From Betaproteobacteria bacterium (GTDB lineage Bacteria > Pseudomonadota > Gammaproteobacteria > Burkholderiales > SG8-41), in NCBI GenBank assembly GCA_023266245.1, contig JAHFRO010000162.1:1-5447 (forward strand): a stretch of DNA of 5,447 bases, written 5' to 3'. This document shows positions 1-5,447 of this stretch, one piece after another. Every line of letters starts with the position of its first letter. Position 1 is the stretch's first letter. A program made the translations under genes and the position numbers. Under the pieces are notes generated by a model. It was not told the DNA's origin. It worked only from the letters and a program-made list of their open reading frames with translations, and searched no databases.

Positions 1-843
1 CCAGCGCGGCAGACCGAAGTCGCGGGCCTGGGTGCCCGTCGCCGCAAAGCGCTTCTCGTACTCGGCCCAACCGCCGCGAAAATCCCCCTTGAGCAGAAAT
101 GCGTACGCGCGGTTGATGACAGCGTCGCCGAGCTTCGGAGTCAGCCTGAGCGCGCGGTCGTAGGCTGCGATCGCCTCGTCGAGGCAGCCCAGATCGCGGT
201 ACGCATGGGCCAACCCTGCGGCGATCTCGGCGAGCGGTTTCAACTCCAGCGCGCGCCGGAAGTGCCGGACGGCCTGCGCGGGTTCCCCCGTCGCGGTGAG
301 AACGAGGCCCAGGTTGTGATGCGCTTCCGGCAACTCCGGGTCGATCTCGATCGCGCGCTCCCCGTGGGCGCGCGCTTCGCTGTAATCGGCCAGATCGTAG
401 AGCGCGAGGCAGAGATTGCAGTGCGCGGCGGCGTCATCCGGGTTGTGCTCGATGACGCGCCGGTAGTGCTCGGCGGCCTCGGCATAGCGGCCTTGCGTCT
501 TGTGCAGGCTGGCGAGCGCAAAGCGGGCGTACACGTGTCGCGGATCGAAATGGGCCGCCAGCTCGTAGCAGTCGGCGGCGTCCTCGTGCTCACTCCGCCG
601 CTCGTGTAGCTTTCCCAGCCGGAAATGGGCTTCCGCCAGGTCGTGCTTGAGCTCGATCGCCTCGCGCAGGAGCGTCTCGGCGGTCTCGAGTCGACCTTGT
701 TCCAGGAAGGTAATCGCTTCCCGACACGCGGCCAAAGCGCGCTTGTGGCCGGCGACTTCGTCCATCTCGGGCCGGATCTCCTCTCGCTGTTCGCTGCGGC
801 CGACGCTGCCTTTCACCAGCCATCGCAGCAAACGTGTCAACAT
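1..843 (-). CDS. TPR protein with probable C-terminal GT9-like glycosyltransferase domain, 3' part missing (off the left edge)
   Basis: The frame from the ATG at 843 stays open to base 1, giving 281 residues with no stop. After a basic, amphipathic start (MLTRLLRWLVKG) come about seven tandem 34-residue TPR units, roughly residues 36-69, 70-103, 104-137, 138-171, 172-204, 205-238 and 239-266. They show the usual pattern, for example A-x-x-x-Y/F-R-x-A-L-x-L-x-P at repeat ends. The last unit ends GDFRGGWAEYEKRF (253-266) and the visible part stops at LPRW. This matches GKYVAGWQDYELR...LPDW in the neighbouring gene (920-2785), where it leads straight into the GEQGLGD glycosyltransferase domain. 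I infer that the missing part is a similar domain of about 270 residues, for a full length near 550. The start is supported by an AGGA 8 nt upstream and by the resemblance of its N-terminus to the other two TPR genes. A GTG at 882 is a possible alternative. The catalytic part is not seen, so the sugar and acceptor are unknown; a plain TPR protein cannot be excluded. Confidence 0.87.
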   Translation of the reverse strand, partial: MLTRLLRWLVKGSVGRSEQREEIRPEMDEVAGHKRALAACREAITFLEQGRLETAETLLREAIELKHDLAEAHFRLGKLHERRSEHEDAADCYELAAHFDPRHVYARFALASLHKTQGRYAEAAEHYRRVIEHNPDDAAAHCNLCLALYDLADYSEARAHGERAIEIDPELPEAHHNLGLVLTATGEPAQAVRHFRRALELKPLAEIAAGLAHAYRDLGCLDEAIAAYDRALRLTPKLGDAVINRAYAFLLKGDFRGGWAEYEKRFAATGTQARDFGLPRW

Positions 844-851
844 GGTGTGGA

Positions 852-855
852 TCCT
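852..855 (-). promoter_or_regulatory. Ribosome binding site (AGGA) of the left-edge TPR gene
   Basis: The minus strand reads AGGA, then 8 nt, then ATG at 843. This core and spacing favour ATG 843 over the in-frame GTG at 882. Confidence 0.6.
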
Positions 856-885
856 GCCGCCGCAGGTCCGCTGACGACCCACGCG

Positions 886-918
886 GATGCGATCGAACGT
901 CGTTCGTGGGCACGCATC
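886..918 (-). other. Imperfect stem-loop just after the stop codon of the TPR-GT9-like gene
   Basis: In the 76-nt gap 844-919, the transcript can pair GATGCG with CGCATC (886-891 with 913-918). Inside this is a second stem, CGAAC/GTTCG (894-898 with 902-906), around a GAC loop. The two stems are separated by an uneven internal loop (6 nt on one side, 2 on the other). It begins 1 nt after the TGA at 920-922. No T-run follows on the minus strand, so it does not look like an intrinsic terminator. It may be an intercistronic RNA structure affecting stability or translation, or chance in GC-rich DNA. Confidence 0.3.
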
Positions 919-919
919 T

Positions 920-2785
920 TCACCCGGACCACTGCTGCAGTATCCCGCAAGTCCGGTTCACCACGCTCTGCCAGTCTCCCGGCCGCGATTGGCGGAACAG
1001 ACGGGCAGAGGGGTACCAGAACATGCGCTCGCCCTGCCACCGATAACGCCATTCCGGACTGTGCGTGAGGAGCACCCAGATTGGCCGGCCGAGCGCGCCC
1101 GCGAGGTGCACGTTGGTGCTGGGTACACTGATGGTGAGATCGAGCGCGCTCATGAGAGCCACAAGCTCATCCACATCCGCCATCGCCTCCGGGATGAACA
1201 CGTTGGACCGCCGTGCGAGCGCCGCGCGCTCGTCTGCGCTCAGGCCGCGTTGCAGGACGACGAAGGTCACCCCAGAGCTGTCCAGCAGCGGAGCCAGCTG
1301 TTCCAGCGCGAGCGAGCGCAGCCCACTGCGGGTCCGGAGCGTGCCGCCGCGCCAGGAGATTCCGACTTTCGGCGAGGAGCCGAGCGCCTGCAGGCGTTCA
1401 CGCCAGCGCGCCGTCGCCCGAGCGTCGGCAACGAGGTAACCCGCATGCACCGGAAAATCGGCGTCGCGCTGCCGCAAATAGCGGGGCAGCGAACCGACAG
1501 CCGACTGCAGCTCGAGCGCGGGATGGGCCGCGCGCCAGTCGCGCGCGCGCTCCCGTCCGCGCGCCTCGACCCGCGCCTGCGGAAACGAGCGGCGGTAGAG
1601 CGCTTCGACCCTCGCATCGCACTCGACCACGCAGAGCGCGGCCTGCGCGATCACGTCGGGCAGGCAGGAGGCGAACATGACCTCATCGCCCAACCCCTGC
1701 TCGCCGTAGACCAGAATGGACCGGCCCTTCAGCGGCGAGCCGTCCCAGTCCGGCAGCGTGAACTTCTCGTGCACGCCGCCGGCGTCGGGCCTCACCTTGC
1801 GCAGCTCGTAGTCCTGCCAACCTGCAACGTACTTTCCGACGATGAGGTTGGCGAGGCCGCGGTTCCAGCGGTACTCCACCACTCCCGGCTCGGCGGCGAT
1901 CAGCTGATCGTAATGCTGGAACGCATCCTCGAACCGCCCCTGCTCCTGCAGCGCCAGCCCCAGATTCGCTTGCGCTTCGACCAGTGCCGGATCGAGCTCG
2001 GCGGCGCGCCGGAACAGCGCCTCGGCCTCGCGGGCATCGCCGAACTGGCCGAGCCAGATCATGCCGAGATTCACGAGCGGCGCCGGGTCATCCGGAAACT
2101 TGTCGATCGCCGACCGGTACGCGGCAACGGCTTCCCGGGCGGCGCCCTGCTGGTTCAGCAGCTCCGCCAGCCGGCAGAGAACCGCGACGTCTGCGATCCC
2201 CTTCCGAACGGCTTCCCGCAGCAGCTCGGTCGCTGCGTCAACGCCGTGGCTCTCCGCGAGCAGCCGGGCGAGCTCGATCCTCGCCGCGCTCGACAGGGGA
2301 TCGAAGGCCAGCGCCAGGCTGAAACAATCCCGCGCGTCCTCGACTTCGCCCAGCTCGCCATGCAGCTGCCCAGCATGGAAAATGGCCGGGACGTGATCAT
2401 GCTGCAGGGTTACCGCGCGTTGATAAGCCGTCAACGCGGCGCGCTTCTCGCCCAGTTCGCGCAAGGCGAGCCCCAGATCATGATGGAAATTCGCCCGGTG
2501 CGGGGCAAGCTCGGTCGCACGCCGGAACGCCACCGACGCGCCCGCGAAATCACGGCTCGCCAAAGCCAGCCTCCCCATGAGATAGTGCGCCTCGGGATTG
2601 TGTGGATTGCGCTCGCGTGCGGCGGACGCTTCCTGCGTCACCTCGTGCAACATTCCGGCGGCGAGCCGCTCGAGCTGCTCCTCGAGCCAGCGTGCCCCGG
2701 GTGGCGGGGCCGCAATCACCGCGGGACGCCCCGCCTTACCCGCCCCGAAGAATGCGCGCAAAGCCCGATGCAGCTCCCTTAGCAT
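920..2785 (-). CDS. TPR-repeat glycosyltransferase with GT9/heptosyltransferase-like C-terminal domain
   Basis: The protein has 621 residues. The N-terminus (MLRELHRALRAFF) is a short amphipathic helix followed by an Ala/Pro/Gly-rich linker (about 14-31). About eight TPR-like units cover 31-330: well-formed ones at 65-98, 99-132, 133-166, 200-233, 234-268 and 269-302, degenerate ones at 31-64 and 167-199. The array closes with GKYVAGWQDYELR (317-329). The C-terminal domain starts with a nucleotide-binding-type loop, YGEQGLGDEVMFA (360-372). It then shows VGISWRGGT (474-482), a GT9-like donor-site block SVPSTNVHLAGALGRPIW (553-570), and WRYRWQGERMFWYPSARLF (579-597), typical of TPR-GT9 fusions. 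It has no signal peptide or membrane segment, so a cytoplasmic enzyme is likely, with the TPRs holding a protein partner. The open frame extends upstream to 3283, but that part overlaps the GT-A gene in another frame. ATG 2785 fits the gap, has a weak AGGGCGG 9 nt upstream, and gives an N-terminus like its TPR neighbours. Donor and acceptor cannot be read from the sequence. Confidence 0.93.
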   Translation of the reverse strand: MLRELHRALRAFFGAGKAGRPAVIAAPPPGARWLEEQLERLAAGMLHEVTQEASAARERNPHNPEAHYLMGRLALASRDFAGASVAFRRATELAPHRANFHHDLGLALRELGEKRAALTAYQRAVTLQHDHVPAIFHAGQLHGELGEVEDARDCFSLALAFDPLSSAARIELARLLAESHGVDAATELLREAVRKGIADVAVLCRLAELLNQQGAAREAVAAYRSAIDKFPDDPAPLVNLGMIWLGQFGDAREAEALFRRAAELDPALVEAQANLGLALQEQGRFEDAFQHYDQLIAAEPGVVEYRWNRGLANLIVGKYVAGWQDYELRKVRPDAGGVHEKFTLPDWDGSPLKGRSILVYGEQGLGDEVMFASCLPDVIAQAALCVVECDARVEALYRRSFPQARVEARGRERARDWRAAHPALELQSAVGSLPRYLRQRDADFPVHAGYLVADARATARWRERLQALGSSPKVGISWRGGTLRTRSGLRSLALEQLAPLLDSSGVTFVVLQRGLSADERAALARRSNVFIPEAMADVDELVALMSALDLTISVPSTNVHLAGALGRPIWVLLTHSPEWRYRWQGERMFWYPSARLFRQSRPGDWQSVVNRTCGILQQWSG

Positions 2786-2794
2786 TGCGCCAAA

Positions 2795-2801
2795 CCGCCC
2801 T
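2795..2801 (-). promoter_or_regulatory. Weak ribosome binding site of the TPR-GT9-like gene
   Basis: AGGGCGG lies 9 nt before ATG 2785, within the 32-nt gap after the GT-A gene. The match to the Shine-Dalgarno consensus is poor, so some translational coupling to the upstream gene is plausible. An in-frame GTG at 2809 has GGAG running directly into it, too close to work as its binding site. Confidence 0.4.
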
Positions 2802-2817
2802 GCGGCCACTCCGCGGT

Positions 2818-3498
2818 CTACGCCGTGCGCCTTGCCGTGTGGAGCATGGAACCCCGATCGGCGCGCCATTCCTCGGCGTACTCGCAGTCCTTGTAATCCG
2901 GGAAATAAGGGCCGCCCTGCGTGTAGTGCACGAGGGAGGCGTCGCGCCGCGGCGGATTGTAGCCCACCAGATGATTCCATTTGTCCGGCAGGGCGCCGAT
3001 CAGGTCGTCGCTCTCCAGCCACTTGAACTGGTGCAGCTCCAGGCCGGAAGCCATGTTCACGTACTCGGGCGTCAGAGCGCGACACTTTGCGTTGTTGAAC
3101 AGCATCACGCTTGACCAGTTCTTCTTTTCGTACCGTGTCTGCGGCTCTCCCAGGAATTTGACCGATTCCTTCGGCACGTGGTCGTGCTTCACGACCATCA
3201 CCGCATAGCGCTCGTCGCGCAGTTTCCACAGCCTGGCGAGGTCGTCGAGCACGAGCATGTCGCAGTCCATGAACACCGACCATCCTGAATAATCGGAGAG
3301 GTACGGCGTGAGGAACCGGGAAAACGAGAAATCCGTGCTCTGCAGCGGGTGCCGCTCGCGCGTGAGGACGCCTTTCAGCTGCGAAAGCATCAGGGGCGTG
3401 ATCGAGACCGGCTCGGAGACGCGTGCCTGTATGCTGTAGGCGAGCACGCTGAACGCCACCGCCTCGCGCGGATCGTATCCGATGAAGACCCTGATCAT
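2818..3498 (-). CDS. GT-A fold glycosyltransferase, family-8-like
   Basis: This 226-residue single-domain protein begins MIRVFIGYDPREAVAFSVLA, the typical first strand and helix of small bacterial family-8-like glycosyltransferases whose N-terminus forms part of the nucleotide-sugar site. SRFLTPYL (60-67) leads into the metal-binding DxD motif, VFMDCDMLVLDD (75-86, D78 and D80). Further family-like blocks are KKNWSSVMLFNN (125-136) and LVHYTQGGPYFPDY (189-202), where H191 may be the late metal ligand usual in GT8 enzymes. There are no membrane segments or signal peptide. Length and ending (EEWRADRGSML) look complete. The start at 3498 puts the conserved strand at the very N-terminus and has a purine-rich AGGAAGGGAG upstream; the longer frame to 3582 would overlap the preceding gene's end and add an unrelated Arg/Pro-rich leader. 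It lies 41 nt after the GT41 gene and 32 nt before the TPR-GT9-like gene, so probably acts in the same glycan pathway. The sugar it transfers is unknown. Assignment to GT8 itself, rather than a related GT-A family, is tentative. Confidence 0.92.
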   Translation of the reverse strand: MIRVFIGYDPREAVAFSVLAYSIQARVSEPVSITPLMLSQLKGVLTRERHPLQSTDFSFSRFLTPYLSDYSGWSVFMDCDMLVLDDLARLWKLRDERYAVMVVKHDHVPKESVKFLGEPQTRYEKKNWSSVMLFNNAKCRALTPEYVNMASGLELHQFKWLESDDLIGALPDKWNHLVGYNPPRRDASLVHYTQGGPYFPDYKDCEYAEEWRADRGSMLHTARRTA

Positions 3499-3502
3499 AT
3501 CG

Positions 3503-3518
3503 CCTTGGCTCCCTTCCT
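3503..3518 (-). promoter_or_regulatory. Ribosome binding region of the GT-A gene, fixing its start
   Basis: The minus strand has AGGAAGGGAG (3518-3509), with its GGGAG core 10 nt from ATG 3498, followed by AAGG (3506-3503) 4 nt away. This purine-rich block supports ATG 3498 over the upstream in-frame ATG at 3582, which lies inside the GT41 gene. Confidence 0.65.
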
Positions 3519-3539
3519 GAAACCGCCCCGGCGCGCGGC

Positions 3540-5411
3540 CTAACGGCCGGGGTCGGGAGATTGACGGCAGTAATCTTCCCACATTTTCGCGTACGCGTCC
3601 TCGAGGAAGCGGGTCAGCCGTTCTCCATTCGTCACCGGCGAGCCGAGCATGCGCTGGCGCATGCCCGCGCGCAGCTCCTGCAGCAGCGCAACGTCCCCCG
3701 CGAGTGCAATCGCGCGCGCGACGTACTGCTCTTCATCCCCAGCGACGAACTGCGCCAAGCCGGCGTTCGAGAGCATGGTGACGCCGACGCGCGATACGTG
3801 GCTGCGCCCGCCGAGCGTGATGACCGGAACGCCCATCCAGAGGCTCTGGCAGGTGGTGGTCGTTCCGTGGAACGGAAAGGGGTCCAGCGCAATGTCGGCG
3901 CGGCCGTGCGCCGCCAGAAACTGCTGAAACGGCAATCTTGGTTGGAACTCCAGACGCGCGGTGGTGATGCCATGAGAGGCGAACTCCCCGAGGATGCGCG
4001 CGCGCGCGCGCCCCTCGGGCACGGTCAGCATCATCAGCCGCGCTGTGGGCAGAGCGTGCAGTATTTTCGACCACACACGCACCACCTGCGGCGTGATCTT
4101 GGACAGCGCGTTGAAACAGCCGAAGGTGACGTCGCCTTTCACCAGCGCCGGCGCAGGGCCGACTTCCGGGCTTGGCGTGGGCGGCATGAAGGCCATGTAA
4201 ATCTCGGGCAGACGCACGAGCTTCTCCGAATACAGGTGCTCGGTCATTCCGGGAGGATCGGCGCAGGCATCCGTGATGCGATAGTCGATCGCGTCCATGC
4301 CGGTCGTGTTGGCGTAGCCGTTCCATGTGACCTGGACCGGCGCCGGCTTCCTGGCGAACATCAGCAGCCGATGGTTCTCGGTGTGGCCGGTGAGGTCCAC
4401 CAGGATGTCGATCTCGTCGCGGCGGACGAGCTCCGCAACTGCCTCGTCACTCTGGCCCGCGATCTCCCGCCACACGCAGCGATAGCGCCGCAGCCGCTCG
4501 GTGTGGCCATCCGGCTGCCGCACATCGGAGTAGCAGTAGACGGCGACGCGGGCCGGGTCGTGGTGCTTGAGCGCCGGTTCGAAGAAATAAGTGACCGCGT
4601 GGTCCCGGAAATTGGCCGAGACGTAGCCCACCCGCAGCACGCGATCGGTCCGGCGGGAGTTCGCATGCGGGCGGATCGCGGAGGCCAGCGGCTGCGCGTG
4701 GCACCGTGCCCACTCGAGATGCTCGCGGAAGATCTGCTCGGGTGAATAATCGCCGGAAAAGTTGAGCGCGTAGACCAGGTTACTGTGGGCGCGCACGAAG
4801 TCAGGCTTGAGCCCGAGCGCCTTGCGGTAGCGCGCGACGGCCTCCTCGATACGGCCTTCGCGGTGCAGCAGGTTGCCGTAGTTGTAATGGGCCTCGGCCA
4901 GTTCCGGCTCGAGCTCCAGCGCCGTGCGGTAACAGTCCTCCGCCTCGTCGAGGCTTTCCCGGTCCGCGAGGACGCCGGCGAGGCCGAGCCATGCCGCCGT
5001 GAATCGCGGGCGCAATCGCAGTGCATTGCGCAGCGCCTGCTCGGCCTCGCGCAAGCGGTGCTGGGCGCGCAGGGCGTGGGCAAGGTTGAATTGCACCTCG
5101 ACATCCTGCGGCGCAAGGGTCGCGACCCGGGACAGGACCTCCACCGCCTCGACGAGCTTGCCCTGGATCGTGAGCAGGTGACCCAGCAGGTGCAGCGCCT
5201 GGGGGTGCTCAGGCTCGTCCCGCAAGATCGAGCGATATGCCTGCTCTGCTCCACCCAGATCGCCGCGCTGGTGACAATCCAGTCCGTAAGCCAGGCGATC
5301 GTCCGCGCGGCGCCCCGGTGCAATGACGCTTGGGGATGCCCTGGTCTCGTGCGCACCGGTCTTTCGCCGCGCGCCCTGCGTCAGCAACTGCCGGAGAAGG
5401 TCTTTCAGCAT
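3540..5411 (-). CDS. TPR/O-GlcNAc transferase-like (SPINDLY-type, GT41) protein glycosyltransferase
   Basis: The protein has 623 residues. A short basic helix (MLKDLLRQLL) and a charged linker to about 35 precede five TPRs at 36-69, 70-103, 104-137, 138-171 and 172-205, plus a capping helix region ending near 240. The GT41 catalytic region spans about 258-617. RVGYVSANFRDHAVTYFFEP (260-279) contains H271, matching the active-site His of human OGT (H498). ILVDLTGHTENHRLLMFARK (336-355) and PVQVTWNGYANTTGMDAIDY (358-377) are family blocks. FGCFNALSKITP (430-441) carries K438, equivalent to the UDP-contacting Lys (K842). DPFPFHGTTTTCQSLWMGVP (510-529) is the bacterial form of the donor-site loop, and the C-terminus has the typical DAYAKMWEDY. 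Known members transfer GlcNAc (or fucose, in plant SPY) to Ser/Thr, or hexose to Asn in HMW1C; which applies here is not decided by sequence. Far fewer TPRs than human OGT is normal for bacterial members such as the Xanthomonas enzyme. No clear Shine-Dalgarno precedes ATG 5411 and the frame stays open to the window edge, so a start beyond it is possible. First visible gene of the cluster. Confidence 0.95.
   Translation of the reverse strand: MLKDLLRQLLTQGARRKTGAHETRASPSVIAPGRRADDRLAYGLDCHQRGDLGGAEQAYRSILRDEPEHPQALHLLGHLLTIQGKLVEAVEVLSRVATLAPQDVEVQFNLAHALRAQHRLREAEQALRNALRLRPRFTAAWLGLAGVLADRESLDEAEDCYRTALELEPELAEAHYNYGNLLHREGRIEEAVARYRKALGLKPDFVRAHSNLVYALNFSGDYSPEQIFREHLEWARCHAQPLASAIRPHANSRRTDRVLRVGYVSANFRDHAVTYFFEPALKHHDPARVAVYCYSDVRQPDGHTERLRRYRCVWREIAGQSDEAVAELVRRDEIDILVDLTGHTENHRLLMFARKPAPVQVTWNGYANTTGMDAIDYRITDACADPPGMTEHLYSEKLVRLPEIYMAFMPPTPSPEVGPAPALVKGDVTFGCFNALSKITPQVVRVWSKILHALPTARLMMLTVPEGRARARILGEFASHGITTARLEFQPRLPFQQFLAAHGRADIALDPFPFHGTTTTCQSLWMGVPVITLGGRSHVSRVGVTMLSNAGLAQFVAGDEEQYVARAIALAGDVALLQELRAGMRQRMLGSPVTNGERLTRFLEDAYAKMWEDYCRQSPDPGR
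3996..4011. repeat. (GC)8 dinucleotide tract inside the GT41 gene
   Basis: Sixteen bases of perfect alternating G and C lie within the catalytic domain and encode the G-R-A-R-A-R stretch at residues 467-472. It is the longest such tract I saw; tracts of 10-11 nt occur near 1540-1550 and 3711-3720. Loss or gain of one unit would shift the frame. In DNA this GC-rich it may be chance. Confidence 0.75.
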
Positions 5412-5447
5412 CCGGGGCCAGCGGCGCAGGCGTGCTGGGTGCCTAGG
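5412..5447 (-). other. Short region upstream of the GT41 gene, up to the window edge
   Basis: The 36 bases contain no ATG, GTG or TTG in frame with the GT41 gene, no stop in that frame, and no recognisable Shine-Dalgarno or promoter. If the gene starts at 5411 it does so with a weak ribosome site. Whether another cluster gene lies further upstream cannot be seen. Confidence 0.4.

Larger units (their letters stand above)
1..5411 (-). other. Candidate glycosyltransferase operon
   Basis: Four co-directional genes are separated by 41 nt (3499-3539), 32 nt (2786-2817) and 76 nt (844-919), with no terminator-like hairpin plus T-run and no convincing promoter in the gaps. All three complete genes encode glycosyltransferases, and the fourth shares the TPR architecture of the third. 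Co-transcription is inferred from spacing, not shown. The operon continues past the left edge and may also continue past the right edge. Confidence 0.7.

Noticed and set aside
205..609. Plus-strand open frame of 134 codons antisense to the left-edge TPR gene
   Set aside because: No ribosome site or domain is evident, and the opposite strand has periodic TPR repeats across the whole interval.
590..913. Minus-strand open frame of 107 codons near the left end
   Set aside because: It is out of frame with the TPR-coding frame 843-1 that covers most of it. The translation is low-complexity Arg/Ala/Gly/Asp with no repeats or domains. The 240-593 frame fails for the same reason.
887..2782. Plus-strand open frame of 631 codons antisense to the TPR-GT9-like gene
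   Set aside because: It is in the codon-aligned antisense phase of the 920-2785 gene, where a stop arises only if the sense gene uses TTA, CTA or TCA, which are rare in GC-rich genes. Its translation is Arg/Gln/Glu-rich with no domain, whereas the minus strand gives clear TPR and glycosyltransferase motifs.
2786..3283. N-terminal extension of the TPR-GT9-like gene upstream of 2785
   Set aside because: The extra 166 residues are an out-of-frame reading of the GT-A gene, rich in Arg/Ala/Gly and without domain features. The ATG at 2785 lies just after that gene's stop and gives an N-terminus like its paralogues.
3499..3582. 28-residue N-terminal extension of the GT-A gene from ATG 3582
   Set aside because: It overlaps the end of the GT41 gene, encodes an Arg/Pro-rich leader, and would displace the first conserved strand MIRVFIGYDP from the N-terminus. 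A good ribosome site precedes 3498.
3561..4745. Plus-strand open frame of 394 codons antisense to the GT41 gene
   Set aside because: Same codon-aligned antisense effect. The translation shows no recognisable domain and the opposite strand is a well-conserved GT41 enzyme.
4361..5356. Minus-strand open frame of 331 codons within the GT41 gene
   Set aside because: It is a shifted frame of the GT41 gene, very rich in Arg, Ser and Thr, while the correct frame shows TPRs and catalytic motifs throughout.
1..5447. Search for CRISPR arrays, tRNA/rRNA genes, IS ends, attachment sites or a defence system
   Set aside because: No direct repeats with spacers, no tRNA-like cloverleaf, no transposase or terminal inverted repeats, and no nuclease or toxin motifs were seen. 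The recurring similarity within the genes is the 34-residue protein-level TPR pattern, not a DNA repeat.

Overview
The window is a GC-rich stretch of bacterial DNA (clearly above 60% G+C by eye) in which every credible gene lies on the minus strand. It is nearly all coding. Four genes follow one another in the order of transcription (high to low coordinates): a TPR/O-GlcNAc-transferase-like GT41 glycosyltransferase (5411-3540), a small GT-A, family-8-like glycosyltransferase (3498-2818), a TPR protein with a GT9/heptosyltransferase-like C-terminal domain (2785-920), and a second protein of that last type that runs off the left edge (843-1). The gaps between genes are 41, 32 and 76 nt, which suits a single transcript. 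No RNA gene, mobile element, CRISPR array or convincing terminator was seen.

The content and base composition suggest a proteobacterium, most likely a betaproteobacterium (Burkholderiales or Rhodocyclales type), where SPINDLY/OGT-like proteins and TPR-GT9 fusions are common and often clustered. This is inferred from family distribution; the window holds no taxonomic marker gene.

The likely joint role is glycosylation of a protein or a cell-surface structure. The GT41 enzyme could transfer a sugar (GlcNAc-like) to Ser/Thr of a protein held by its TPR superhelix. The GT-A enzyme and the two TPR-GT9-like proteins could then extend or modify the glycan. Flagellin, pilin or a secreted adhesin are plausible acceptors, but none is encoded here. 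The three TPR proteins differ in catalytic domain yet share a short N-terminal Met-Leu-x-x-Leu-x-Arg-x-Leu-type helix ahead of the TPR array, possibly a common docking or membrane-association element.

The large plus-strand open frames (about 887-2782 and 3561-4745) and several other minus-frame ones are compositional shadows of these genes. The leftmost gene is real but has neither a stop nor its catalytic domain inside the window, so ordinary ORF calling can miss it.
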